Part shown: positions 16,172-24,105 of the stretch, piece after piece
How positions within the stretch are numbered: the stretch's first letter is position 1
Layout of the letters: every line of letters starts with the position of its first letter
Assembly: GCF_014650675.1 (NCBI RefSeq)
Contig: NZ_BMVK01000008.1
Coordinates: forward strand, 124,001-188,000
DNA length: 64,000 bases
Direction of reading: 5' to 3'
DNA from: Streptomyces anulatus
Lineage (GTDB): Bacteria; Actinomycetota; Actinomycetes; Streptomycetales; Streptomycetaceae
Notes under the pieces: model-generated
The model's database searches: none
What the model was told of the DNA's origin: nothing
Seen by the model: the letters and a program-made list of their open reading frames with translations, nothing else
Position numbers and translations under genes: made by a program

Positions 16172-16412
16172 CGGCCCGGGTCCGGACGGTCGCGGCCAGG
16201 TCCCGCACCGTCTCGTACTGCCCGAGGTCGAAGTCGGCGTCGTCGAAGTCCGCGTCGTCCGTGCGCTCGAAGGTGGTCAGCAGGTACACCAGATCGATCG
16301 AGTCGACGCCCAGATCGTCCAGCCGGGCGTCCGGGGTGACCTGCACGGTGACGGAGTCCCGCTGCTGCAGGAGCTCCATGACGCGGTCCAGATGGGTAAC
16401 GGTCGAGCTCAT
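16164..16412 (-). CDS. acyl carrier protein
   Basis: 82 residues, the normal size of a discrete ACP. The phosphopantetheine attachment Ser lies in DDLGVDSIDLVYLLTTFE, near residue 38. Helix III is very acidic (DADFDDADFD). It would carry the aryl or acyl group activated by the ligase at 10393 and hand it to the BtrH-like enzyme, whose gene overlaps its 3' end by 8 bases, or to the ketosynthase. It follows the DHQS-like gene with a 2-base gap. It is the second carrier domain in the operon besides the one fused to the KS. Confidence 0.9.
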   Translation of the reverse strand: MSSTVTHLDRVMELLQQRDSVTVQVTPDARLDDLGVDSIDLVYLLTTFERTDDADFDDADFDLGQYETVRDLAATVRTRADG

Positions 16413-16414
16413 GA

Positions 16415-17530
16415 TCAGACCTCCACGATCGTTTCGGACACGGCGATGCCCACGTGGCGGCCGGGCTTGGCGGCGACGGCCATCATCCGGTCGCCGGGCA
16501 GGATGGTGGTGCTGTTGCGGACCTTGCCGTCGGCGTCGAACAGCCGCACGTGCCAGTCGTCCTGGACGATCGTGTTGATGAACGCGTCGCCGACCCGGCA
16601 CTCGATCAGCCGCAGCGGGCGGATCTCGCTCTTGATCCGGCCGACCACGGCCGGACGGGCTCCGCCCGAGGTGTTCACCACGAGCACGGGCTCGCCCGCG
16701 GCGAGGTCGGTGATGTAGGCCGTCCGGCCACCGGGCGCCCACACATAGGAGTGGGCGGCTCCGGCGTTGACCCGGAACGGGCGCAGGTTCATGTACGGGA
16801 GGTAGTGCACCTCGGCGCAGACCAGCAGGCCGCCGGAGGACGTCGAGCCCACCAGCATGCCCTCGTCCGGGGCGAGCAGGTCCGCGGTGTCGACGCAGCC
16901 GCGTACGCCCATGCCGATGGACCGGACCTGGGTGACCTCGGCGGCGACCAGGTCGACGCGCTCGGTGGCGAAGGCGGCGAAGGCGTTGCCCAGCGCGGCC
17001 ACGTCGGCGGGAGTGTCGACGCGCAGCAGCATCGCCTCCGGGCCGTGCTGGAGCACCCCGCGGGTGACCAGTGCGTCGCCGATGGATCGGACGCGCTTGA
17101 TGACCGTGGTGGTGTGGTGCTGGGCCTCCGCGATGACGAGTTCCAGGGGGATGTTGGTCTCGTCGGAGAAGCTCACTACCAGGACGTCGACCTGGCCGAG
17201 CGCGGCCACCGCGGCGTGCATGCTCTCGCCGTCGTCGACCTCGATCCACAGACCGCGACGCCAGGCGGCGGGCAGCCGCCCGAGCAGCGCGGCATCGTGG
17301 ACGATGACGGTGAGCGGGCGCTTCGGGTCGAGCTTCTCCAGTTCCGCCGCGTCCCGGACCAGTACAGCGGTCCGCACCCGGTCGGGCAGCGGAGTCTCGG
17401 GGACCTGTCCGGCGGACAGCAGGACGCCCTCGGCCGGGGTCTGCAGGACGTGGGTGAGGCGGTCGTGCGCGGCCTCGCCGAGATGGGAGAGGTCGCACCA
17501 GAGAGGAACGGTGCTGCGGGCATCAGACAT
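16415..17530 (-). CDS. 3-dehydroquinate synthase II / GriH-like 3,4-AHBA synthase
   Basis: 371 residues of the archaeal-type dehydroquinate synthase family. It matches that family in the Lys-containing segment TTTVIKRVRSIGDALVTRGVL, in GMLVGSTSSGGLLVCAEVHYLPYM (a GSxSxG turn then the conserved YMxxRPFRVNAG), and in C-terminal EIRPLRLIECRVGD. In grixazone biosynthesis GriH of this family aromatises the GriI product to 3-amino-4-hydroxybenzoate. The gene overlaps the GriI-like aldolase gene upstream by 8 bases. The pair is the signature for 3,4-AHBA, found also in cremeomycin, avenalumic acid and manumycin-type clusters. True archaeal-style dehydroquinate synthesis is very unlikely in Streptomyces, which uses AroB. 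Confidence 0.88.
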   Translation of the reverse strand: MSDARSTVPLWCDLSHLGEAAHDRLTHVLQTPAEGVLLSAGQVPETPLPDRVRTAVLVRDAAELEKLDPKRPLTVIVHDAALLGRLPAAWRRGLWIEVDDGESMHAAVAALGQVDVLVVSFSDETNIPLELVIAEAQHHTTTVIKRVRSIGDALVTRGVLQHGPEAMLLRVDTPADVAALGNAFAAFATERVDLVAAEVTQVRSIGMGVRGCVDTADLLAPDEGMLVGSTSSGGLLVCAEVHYLPYMNLRPFRVNAGAAHSYVWAPGGRTAYITDLAAGEPVLVVNTSGGARPAVVGRIKSEIRPLRLIECRVGDAFINTIVQDDWHVRLFDADGKVRNSTTILPGDRMMAVAAKPGRHVGIAVSETIVEV

Positions 17531-18323
17531 GGTTCGGTACACCCTCGGAGTAGGGGAGGCAGGTGGATGGCGAGTGCACGGTCGCCCGGAGCGTGGCGAG
17601 CACCCGTTGGGGGTCCTCGTGCTGGAAGACATTGCGGCCGACGCAGGCCCCGGCGGCGCCCGCACGGAGCGCGGCCTCGACCATCGCGGGCAACGCGCTG
17701 TCGTCCGGGCCGAGTTCGCCGCCCGCGACGAGGACGGGGGCGAAGCAGCCCTCGGTCACGGGGGCGAACGACTCATCGCTGCCGGTGTAGGGCACCTTGA
17801 CCAGATCGGCGCCGATCTCGGCGGCCGCCCGGGCCGCGTGCGCGATCCGGCCGGGCATCGAGCCCGGCTCGCCGCCGTGGACGTACACCATGGCCAGCAG
17901 CGGCATGTCCCACTGCGCGCACTCGGCGACGACACGTGCCGCGTCCGCGAGCATCTCCCGCTCCTCGGCGACCCCGAAGGTGATGTGCACGGAGACGGCG
18001 TCCACGCCCAGCCGGACGGCGTCGCCGACGGAGCCGGTGAGGGTCTTGGCGTACCCCCGGCCGGAGAGACCGGTGCCGCCGGACAGATGCATCACGAGGC
18101 CGGTGCGGTCGAGCAGTTCGGCCGGTATGCGCTGGATGACGCCGCGGTGGGCGATGACCGCGTCGGGCTCACCGGCCAGCAGGTTCGGCAGCGCCTTGGT
18201 CACGTCGACGAGCCCCGGGATCGGCCCGAGGGTCAGTGGCTGGTCGATGGGAAGCATCACCGTGCGTCCCGAGAAAGGAGAGAACAACCGGCGCAGCCGA
18301 CGTTCTCTTCCGCTAACAATCAT
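17523..18323 (-). CDS. GriI-like DhnA-type aldolase (3,4-AHBA precursor synthase)
   Basis: 266 residues of the DhnA/class I FBP aldolase family. MLPIDQPLTLGPIPG, HLSGGTGLSG and DLVKVPYTGS (likely Schiff-base Lys) are visible, followed by the phosphate-binding GG and GRN turns (LVAGGELG, CVGRNVFQH). GriI joins aspartate semialdehyde and dihydroxyacetone phosphate to give the C7 amino sugar phosphate that GriH cyclises. The ATG at 18323 is preferred because GGGGAG lies 8 bases upstream. A GTG two codons earlier overlaps that site. It is the first gene of the eight-gene leftward operon, 84 bases from the inverted repeat at 18407. Confidence 0.88.
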   Translation of the reverse strand: MIVSGRERRLRRLFSPFSGRTVMLPIDQPLTLGPIPGLVDVTKALPNLLAGEPDAVIAHRGVIQRIPAELLDRTGLVMHLSGGTGLSGRGYAKTLTGSVGDAVRLGVDAVSVHITFGVAEEREMLADAARVVAECAQWDMPLLAMVYVHGGEPGSMPGRIAHAARAAAEIGADLVKVPYTGSDESFAPVTEGCFAPVLVAGGELGPDDSALPAMVEAALRAGAAGACVGRNVFQHEDPQRVLATLRATVHSPSTCLPYSEGVPNHV

Positions 18324-18406
18324 GTCCACACTCCCCGCAGGAATCCGTCCTGGTCAACGTGGCAACGGCCCTCAGCTTCGGCCCGGTGCGAGCGGCCCGG
18401 GCCGGG

Positions 18407-18426
18407 GGTGGCACTTAGCTGCCAGG
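18407..18426. promoter_or_regulatory. 20-bp inverted repeat, cluster-type operator, copy 2
   Basis: GGTGGC-N8-GCCAGG, with an inner TGGCA/TGCCA match. It lies in the 142-base divergent promoter region between the aldolase operon (minus) and the Gfo/Idh/MocA gene (plus), 40 bases before the latter. It could control both directions. Confidence 0.55.
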
Positions 18427-18465
18427 GCGCGGCGGCAGGCGGGGGGGCTGCCCGAGCATTCACCC

Positions 18466-19458
18466 ATGACGGAGATAGCGGTACTGGGTGCGGGGCGGAT
18501 CGGTTCCCTGCACGCCGAGAACCTTCTGGCCCATGACCCCGGCCTCGACCTGGTGATTCACGACAGCGACGCGGCGGCGGGGCAGGCGCTCGCCGGCCGG
18601 CTGGGGGCGCGGTTCGTCGCCTCGGCGGCCGAGGCCCTCGCCGTCCGCGACGCGGTGGTGATCGCCACGCCCTCGCAGACGCACCCGGGGCTGATCGCGG
18701 CGGGTGTCGAACGCGGGCTCACCGTGTTCTGCGAGAAGCCGATCGCCACCACGTCGGACCAGGCTCTCGGCGTCGCCGAGCTGGTGCGTGACGCCGGCGG
18801 CCGGGTGCAGGTGGGCTTCCAGCGGCGCTGCGACCCGGCCTACACGCGGCTGCGGGACGCGGTGTCCACGGGGGAGGCCGGGGACCTGCTGTTCGTGCGG
18901 ACGACCGCCTTCGACCGGGATCCGCCGCCCGCGGAGTTCTTCGCCCTGTCCGGGGGCTTCGCGGCCGACTGCGTCGTGCACGACCTGGACGCGGTGCCGT
19001 GGCTGACCGGCCGGCGGATCACGCAGGTGTACGCGGACGGGGCGGTGCTCACCGAGGGGCCCTACGCGGAGCACGACGACCACGACGTCCTCACGGTGCT
19101 CCTCACCCTGGAGGGGGGCGTCCGGGCGGTGCTGACCGCCAGCCGCACCCAGCCCCACGGCTACGACCACCGGGTCGAAGTCATGGGCACCAAGGGCGCG
19201 TTGTCGGCCGGCCTGACTCCCCGCACCCCGCTGACCCCGGTGGAGGGAAGAGCGCCGGGCGAGGCCCGGGCGGAGCCGTACGACGGGTTCGTCGACCGGT
19301 TCGCCGAGGCGTACGCGGCGGAGATGGCCGCGTTCGTCGCCCTGTGCCGTGACGAGGGGGCCAATCCGTGCCCGATCGGGGAGACCCTCGACGCGATGCG
19401 GGCCGTCGAGGCGACCCGGCGTTCCCTGCGGACCGGACAGCGGGTGGAACTGGCCTAG
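18466..19458 (+). CDS. Gfo/Idh/MocA-family NAD(P)-dependent oxidoreductase
   Basis: 330 residues. The N-terminal Rossmann motif is VLGAGRIGSLHA, the central family motif FCEKPIA includes the catalytic Lys, and FAADCVVHDLDAVPW gives the downstream His/Asp pair seen in inositol 2-dehydrogenases. It would oxidise or reduce a hydroxyl of a sugar, inositol or cyclitol. The gene stands alone, transcribed away from the 3,4-AHBA operon from a shared intergenic region. A cyclitol or keto-sugar intermediate in the pathway would suit the aminotransferase, but the substrate is not readable from sequence. It ends at a hairpin. Confidence 0.85.
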   Translation: MTEIAVLGAGRIGSLHAENLLAHDPGLDLVIHDSDAAAGQALAGRLGARFVASAAEALAVRDAVVIATPSQTHPGLIAAGVERGLTVFCEKPIATTSDQALGVAELVRDAGGRVQVGFQRRCDPAYTRLRDAVSTGEAGDLLFVRTTAFDRDPPPAEFFALSGGFAADCVVHDLDAVPWLTGRRITQVYADGAVLTEGPYAEHDDHDVLTVLLTLEGGVRAVLTASRTQPHGYDHRVEVMGTKGALSAGLTPRTPLTPVEGRAPGEARAEPYDGFVDRFAEAYAAEMAAFVALCRDEGANPCPIGETLDAMRAVEATRRSLRTGQRVELA

Positions 19459-19508
19459 GGCCTGTCGTCGAACTGCCCTCTACGAGGCGGCGTTTGACGA
19501 CACGGCCC
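19458..19508. terminator. imperfect inverted repeat between convergent genes
   Basis: The arms at 19458-19473 and 19492-19508 (GGGCCTGTCGTCGAAC against GTTTGACGACACGGCCC) pair with one bulge and two mismatches. It sits between the Gfo/Idh/MocA stop and the MaoC-like stop, so it may end both. Such a sequence can also be a remnant of a small inverted-repeat element, but no coding or target duplication is seen. Confidence 0.55.
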
Positions 19509-19533
19509 AGCGGCCTCGGTGGTGACGGGTCCC

Positions 19534-20022
19534 TCAACCGGGCCCGGTCACCACGGTGTTGCGTACGACGGCCACGGGCTCGCCGGACGCCTCGACGGTC
19601 ACCTCCGTCACCAGGATCCCCGCGCGGCCGAGCGCCTCGACCGCGACCACCCGCACCGTGCACCGCAGGACGTCGCCCGCGCGCACCGGCCGGTGCGCGG
19701 TGACGGTCGTGTCGCGGTGGCGCAGCGAGCGGTGATCGGCCCCGAGGCCCGGGTCGTCGAAGAGCGGACGTTCCGCCCGCAGCGCGAGGGATGCCGGGTA
19801 GGTGGGCGGCGCGATGACCGCGGGGTGGCCGAGCCGGTGCGCGGCATCGGCGTCCCGGCAGGCCGGGTGGGTCTCCCCCACCGCGTCGGCGAAGGCGACG
19901 AGCTCCTCCTCGGTCACCCGGTGATCGAGGACGGGGTGGAGGGTGCGTCCCTCGTAGTCGGGATTCAGCACCGTCGTCGCCCCCTCCTCGTCGGGCCCGC
20001 GAGCGCCCTGGCCGAGTGCCAT
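19534..20022 (-). CDS. MaoC/hot-dog-fold protein, HadA-like dehydratase subunit
   Basis: 162 residues of the N-terminal MaoC-like (FAS1-type dehydratase) family. HPVLDHRVTEEELVAFADAVGETHP opens the fold, APPTYPASLA follows, and HRDTTVTAHRPVRAGDVL resembles HadA/HadC of mycobacterial dehydratases. Those subunits usually lack the catalytic Asp/His, which sits in a HadB partner; no HadB gene is in the window. It could complete a reductive cycle with the ketoreductase and ketosynthase, or bind an acyl thioester in another role. It is a single gene, divergent from phoX, with a cluster-type inverted repeat 30 bases upstream. Confidence 0.7.
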   Translation of the reverse strand: MALGQGARGPDEEGATTVLNPDYEGRTLHPVLDHRVTEEELVAFADAVGETHPACRDADAAHRLGHPAVIAPPTYPASLALRAERPLFDDPGLGADHRSLRHRDTTVTAHRPVRAGDVLRCTVRVVAVEALGRAGILVTEVTVEASGEPVAVVRNTVVTGPG

Positions 20023-20051
20023 TCTGTGCTCCTCGCGCCCCGGCCCCGGCA

Positions 20052-20071
20052 GGTGGCCATAAGTTGCCGAC
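20052..20071. promoter_or_regulatory. 20-bp inverted repeat, cluster-type operator, copy 3
   Basis: GGTGGC-N8-GCCGAC, two mismatches from a perfect palindrome. It lies between the MaoC-like gene (minus, 30 bases away) and phoX (plus, 94 bases away). The spacing between half-sites is again exactly eight. Confidence 0.45.
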
Positions 20072-20164
20072 CTCGTTGCGCACCCTCCCCGCCTGGCCTT
20101 TCATCGGGCCACCACCACTGGTTCCCGGCTGGTGGCCCACTCACGACGCATTGAGGAAGTCGGC

Positions 20165-22237
20165 ATGAGCCCGGAGAGACGACGCCTGCTGCCGCTGCTC
20201 GGCAGCCACGGCGGCCGGTCCGCGATGACCTGTCTGTACCGCTGCGGCAACGCGTGCAGCCACCCCGCGCCCAACACCTCGGACAATCCGTACTTCGGCC
20301 GGGTGCTCGACCAGGGGCTGTCCCGTCGCAGCACCCTGCGCGGGGCGGGCGCCGTGGTGCTGGGCATCGGCGCCGCCGCCGCGACGGGCGCCGCCGCCCC
20401 GGCGGCCTCGGCCGCTCCCGGGCCCGCGCACCGGCCCCGCCCGGGTCTCGGCTTCCGGCCCCTCACCCCCACGCGGGCGGACTCCGTCGTCCTGCCCGAG
20501 GGGTATCGCCACTCCGTGGTCGTCGCGTGGGGCGATCCGGTGACCCCCGACGCCCCGCCGCTGGACCTCTCCGACTTCACCGGGACGGCCCAGGCCAAGC
20601 AGTTCGGCTACAACAACGACTACGTCGCCGTCCTGCCGCTGCCGGGCACGGCGGACCGGGCGCTGCTCGTCTGCAACCACGAGTACAGCAACCCGGAGCT
20701 GATGTTCCCCGGCTACACGAGCCTGGACGTGCTCACCGAGGAGCAGGTCAGAGGGGCCGTCGAGGCCTCCGGGATGAGCGTCGTCGAGATCGAGCGTGTC
20801 GCCGGGAGCGGCTCGTGGCGGCTGGTGCGCACAGGTGCACGGCGCTACAACCGGCGGATCACCCGATTCACCACGCGCTTCACCGTCACCGGTCCGGCGG
20901 CCGGGCACCGGCTCCTGCGCACCGCCGAGGACCCGCGGGGCCGCACGGTGTGGGGCACGCTCGCGAACTGTGCGGGCGGAGTGACCCCTTGGGGCACGGT
21001 CCTGTCCGGCGAGGAGAACTTCAACTACTGCTTCAGCAACGGCGCCGAGGCACCCGAGGAGCTCAGGACGAGCCTCGCGCGCTACGGCGTCGACGTGAAG
21101 TCCCCGATGACGACGAGGGGCTGGTCCAGGGTCGACGAACGGCTCGACCTGGCGAAGCACCCGCACGAGGCGCACCGCTTCGGCTGGGTGGTCGAGATCG
21201 ACCCGTACGACCCGGAGGCCGCCCCCCGCAAGCACACCGCTCTCGGTCGCATCAAGCACGAGGGTGCCACCGTCACGATCGCCCCCGACGGCCGGGCCGT
21301 CGTCTACATGGGCGACGACGACCGGTTCGAGTACCTGTACAAGTTCGTCTCCGACGGCAGGTACCGTCCCGGCCGCTCGGCAGCCGCCCGTGCGCACAAC
21401 CGCACACTCCTGGAGTCCGGTTCGCTGTACGCCGCCGGGTTCGACGCCAGCAGCCCGAGCGAGATCGACGGCTCGGGCGAGCTGCCGTCCGACGGGGCCT
21501 TCGACGGCCGGGGGCGCTGGATCCCGCTGATCCGCGACGGCAGGTCCCAGGTGGCCGGGATGTCCGAGGAGGAGGTGCTGATCTTCACGCGGATCGCCGC
21601 CGACCGCGCCGGCGCCACCAAGATGGACCGCCCCGAGGACGTCGAGACGAGCCCGGTGACGGGCAAGGTCTACGCCTCGCTCACCAACAACTCCCGACGC
21701 GGCGCGGCGGGCGAGCCGTTGCCCGACGAGGCCAACCCCCGGGCGATCAACCGGCACGGGCACATCCTGGAGATCACGGAGGACGACGGCGACCACACCT
21801 CCGACGCCTTCAGCTGGACGCTGCCCATCGTCTGCGGCGATCCGGCCGACCCCTCCACGTACTTTCTGGGCTGCGACAAGTCGCTCGTGTCGCCCATCTC
21901 CTCGCCCGACAACCTCACCTTCGACCGCTCGGGCCATCTGTGGATCGCCACGGACTCGGCGTACGCCCTGGACGCCAACGACGGCCTGTTCGCCACCCCG
22001 TTGGAGGGCCCCGACGCCGGGCACGTGCGGCAGTTCCTCAGTGCGCCGGTGGGCGCCGAGGTCTGCGGTCCCTACCTCGCCGAGGACGGCCGTACCCTCT
22101 TCGCCGCCATTCAGCACCCCGGGGAGGTCGGCGGATCGACGTACGAGAATCCGGCCTCGCGCTGGCCGGACGGCTCGGTGCCGCGTCCGGGCGTGGTGGC
22201 CGTCTGGCGGCCCGACGGAGGCCGTGTCGGCAGCTGA
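20165..22237 (+). CDS. phoX: PhoX-family (DUF839) phosphatase, Tat-exported
   Basis: 690 residues. A twin-arginine motif (LSRRSTLR, near residue 53) is followed by an Ala-rich hydrophobic stretch ending in ASAAPG, so export by Tat is expected. The first ~50 residues before the motif are an unusually long N-region, normal in actinobacterial PhoX. The body has the DUF839 pattern, such as CNHEYSN, GEENFNYCF, WVVEIDPYDP, and YMGDDDRFEYLYKFVS. PhoX enzymes are Ca/Fe phosphomonoesterases for phosphate scavenging. It may be an ordinary phosphate gene caught in the cluster, or it could remove a protective phosphate after export, a known resistance strategy. I saw no clear PHO box upstream. Confidence 0.8.
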   Translation: MSPERRRLLPLLGSHGGRSAMTCLYRCGNACSHPAPNTSDNPYFGRVLDQGLSRRSTLRGAGAVVLGIGAAAATGAAAPAASAAPGPAHRPRPGLGFRPLTPTRADSVVLPEGYRHSVVVAWGDPVTPDAPPLDLSDFTGTAQAKQFGYNNDYVAVLPLPGTADRALLVCNHEYSNPELMFPGYTSLDVLTEEQVRGAVEASGMSVVEIERVAGSGSWRLVRTGARRYNRRITRFTTRFTVTGPAAGHRLLRTAEDPRGRTVWGTLANCAGGVTPWGTVLSGEENFNYCFSNGAEAPEELRTSLARYGVDVKSPMTTRGWSRVDERLDLAKHPHEAHRFGWVVEIDPYDPEAAPRKHTALGRIKHEGATVTIAPDGRAVVYMGDDDRFEYLYKFVSDGRYRPGRSAAARAHNRTLLESGSLYAAGFDASSPSEIDGSGELPSDGAFDGRGRWIPLIRDGRSQVAGMSEEEVLIFTRIAADRAGATKMDRPEDVETSPVTGKVYASLTNNSRRGAAGEPLPDEANPRAINRHGHILEITEDDGDHTSDAFSWTLPIVCGDPADPSTYFLGCDKSLVSPISSPDNLTFDRSGHLWIATDSAYALDANDGLFATPLEGPDAGHVRQFLSAPVGAEVCGPYLAEDGRTLFAAIQHPGEVGGSTYENPASRWPDGSVPRPGVVAVWRPDGGRVGS

Positions 22238-22258
22238 ACGGACGGCGGCGCGGGCGCG

Positions 22259-22278
22259 GCTGGCCAGTTGGTGCCACC
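22259..22278. promoter_or_regulatory. 20-bp inverted repeat, cluster-type operator, copy 4
   Basis: GCTGGC-N8-GCCACC, one mismatch from a perfect palindrome. It ends 73 bases before the start of the P-loop kinase gene and thus upstream of the second rightward operon (22351-27775). Confidence 0.5.
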
Positions 22279-22350
22279 GTCGCGGAGCACGGCCCGGTGC
22301 GGGCCATCATCGGGGGAAATGAGGGGCCACGGTCCCGGAGAGGATCATCC

Positions 22351-22914
22351 ATGACCGAGACAGGCCAAGTCGTTGTAGTGACGGGCCCGCCGGGAGCCGG
22401 CAAGAGCACGGTGTCCGGACTGCTCGCGAAGACGTACCCGCTCAGCGTCCATCTGCACACCGACGACTTCTGGGCCTTCATCAAGGAGGGCGCGGTCGCC
22501 CCGTATCTTCCGGAGGCCCAGCGGCAGAACGAGGTCGTGATGGGCGTCCTGGCCGAGGCGGCGTTCGGCTACGCGCGCGGCGGCTACCAGGTCATCCTCG
22601 ACGGAGTCGTGGGCCCCTGGTTCCTCGACGGTTTCCTGGCGGCGGCCAAGGCCCACGACATCGCCCTGCGCTACGTCGTCCTGCGGCCGGACGAGGAGAC
22701 CACGGTGGCCAGGGCCACCGGCCGCGGGCCCGACGCCCTGACGGAACGCGACCCGGTCATCTCCATGCACCGGCAGTTCCAGGACCTGGGCGAACTGGAG
22801 CGCTGTGTCATCGACTCCGGCGGGCAGACGCCGGCCGAGACCGTGGAGCGCGCCCGTGCGGCGATCGCCTCGGCCACGTCGGTGCTCCGGGCCCCGGACG
22901 GGCCGCGGCGGTGA
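22351..22914 (+). CDS. P-loop kinase (zeta-toxin / chloramphenicol phosphotransferase-like)
   Basis: 187 residues. The Walker A motif GPPGAGKST is at residues ~10-18 and is followed by HLHTDDFWAFI, the substrate-binding Asp pair seen in small-molecule kinases such as chloramphenicol 3-O-phosphotransferase and shikimate kinase-like proteins. A later Arg-rich lid (VARATGRGPD) is present. It would phosphorylate a hydroxyl of a small molecule. As the first gene of the carbamoyltransferase operon it may phosphorylate the sugar, or the antibiotic itself for self-protection; the nearby PhoX could then remove the phosphate. That link is speculation from context. The ATG has GGAGAGG upstream. Confidence 0.75.
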   Translation: MTETGQVVVVTGPPGAGKSTVSGLLAKTYPLSVHLHTDDFWAFIKEGAVAPYLPEAQRQNEVVMGVLAEAAFGYARGGYQVILDGVVGPWFLDGFLAAAKAHDIALRYVVLRPDEETTVARATGRGPDALTERDPVISMHRQFQDLGELERCVIDSGGQTPAETVERARAAIASATSVLRAPDGPRR

Positions 22915-22923
22915 CGACCAGCG

Positions 22924-24105
22924 ATGTCTGAGGACGGGGCCGTACGTCTGAGCACCGCGGTGATGACGCATCCGCGGCGCCTGCGGTGGGCGAGGGAGCT
23001 GGCCGGCAGGCTGCCGGGGGCCGAAGTGGTCACCGACCCGGAGCCGGACCGGCCGCCGAACCCGCTGCGCACCGCGACCGTGGCCTGGGGGCGGACGCAT
23101 CCGGCAGCCACCCACCACGCGGTCTTCCAGGACGACGTCGCCGTGGCGCCGGACATCCTGGAGATCGTGGCCGAGGGCGCGGCCCGGTTCCCCGGGGCGG
23201 CCGTGGGCTACTACGCCAACTGGGACTCGCGCAACGGTGCGGCGGTCCGTCTCGCGGGGGTGGCGGGCGCCTCCTGGGTGCGGGGCAGGCCGGAGGAGTA
23301 CACGCCCACGCTGGCCCTGTGTCTGCCCGCGCCCCTGGCGCGCCGGTTCGCCGCGTCCGGGGCGGCCGCCCCCGGCCGACGCGAGGACGACGAGGCCATG
23401 TCCGTATTCCTGCGGGAGCAGGGCTGCCCGCTCTATCTCCCGGTGCCCACACCGGTGGAGCACCTGGGCGGGGAGAGCATCGCGGGGATGGGCCACCACG
23501 GGGTCCGGCGCTCCGCGTGCTTCGCCGCCGAACCGGGCGTCCGGGAGTCGCTGCGGGCGGGTGCCGTGCTGGAACGGGTGGCCTGGATCCCGTACTTCAG
23601 GGCCGGCCGGGGGCCGCACGTCCTGCTCGCACGCGGCCGGGGCCCGGAAGTGGACTGTCTGCCCTGGGAGGACGCCCTGCCGGCCCTCGGGGTCCCGCCC
23701 CGGGCCGTCCTGGAGCCCGGGCCGGTTCGCGACCCCGCGGCAGCGGCGGCCCGTCGTGCCGTGCGGGCGGAGCTGGGTGAGGAGTTCGCCGGGCAACTGC
23801 GGGTGCACGGGTTCCTCGTGGGCTGGCAGGCGGCTCACGTCGCGGCACACGCCGCACCGGGGACGGCGGAGCCCGGCCGAGCCGTCGCACGGCTGGCGGC
23901 GGACCGTGCCGCCGGCTCCCTCGGCATCGCCGCCGTGGCACGGGAGAGACGGGCGGAGATATCCCCCGGCGGGCTCGCCGCGCTGGCGGAGTGGGGGCGG
24001 GCGGGGGTCCACCGGGGACGCCGCGCCCGTCTGCGGACGGCCGCCCCGGGCACGTTGAGCGACCTGGTCGTTCTGACACAGATGAGGAGCACACCGAATG
24101 TCTGA
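22924..24105 (+). CDS. glycosyltransferase-like protein, QDD-motif paralogue A
   Basis: 393 residues, 9 bases after the kinase gene. The N-terminus has a GT-A-like opening (LSTAVMTHPRRLRWARELA) and an acidic motif HHAVFQDDV near residue 67 that could bind a metal and nucleotide-sugar, as DxD does. NWDSRNGAA and a later HLGGES follow. It is clearly related to the next gene: MTHP, QDD, a WxSRNGA segment, and an RRSACF/QRNSACF segment match in order. The last ~150 residues are Ala/Arg-rich helical sequence of unknown role. I do not recognise the family; glycosyl transfer is inferred from the QDD motif and the sugar-tailoring context. Confidence 0.6.
   Translation: MSEDGAVRLSTAVMTHPRRLRWARELAGRLPGAEVVTDPEPDRPPNPLRTATVAWGRTHPAATHHAVFQDDVAVAPDILEIVAEGAARFPGAAVGYYANWDSRNGAAVRLAGVAGASWVRGRPEEYTPTLALCLPAPLARRFAASGAAAPGRREDDEAMSVFLREQGCPLYLPVPTPVEHLGGESIAGMGHHGVRRSACFAAEPGVRESLRAGAVLERVAWIPYFRAGRGPHVLLARGRGPEVDCLPWEDALPALGVPPRAVLEPGPVRDPAAAAARRAVRAELGEEFAGQLRVHGFLVGWQAAHVAAHAAPGTAEPGRAVARLAADRAAGSLGIAAVARERRAEISPGGLAALAEWGRAGVHRGRRARLRTAAPGTLSDLVVLTQMRSTPNV

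Noticed and set aside
19458..19508. MITE or insertion-sequence remnant
   Set aside because: The inverted repeat has no target duplication and lies exactly between two converging genes, so a terminator is simpler.
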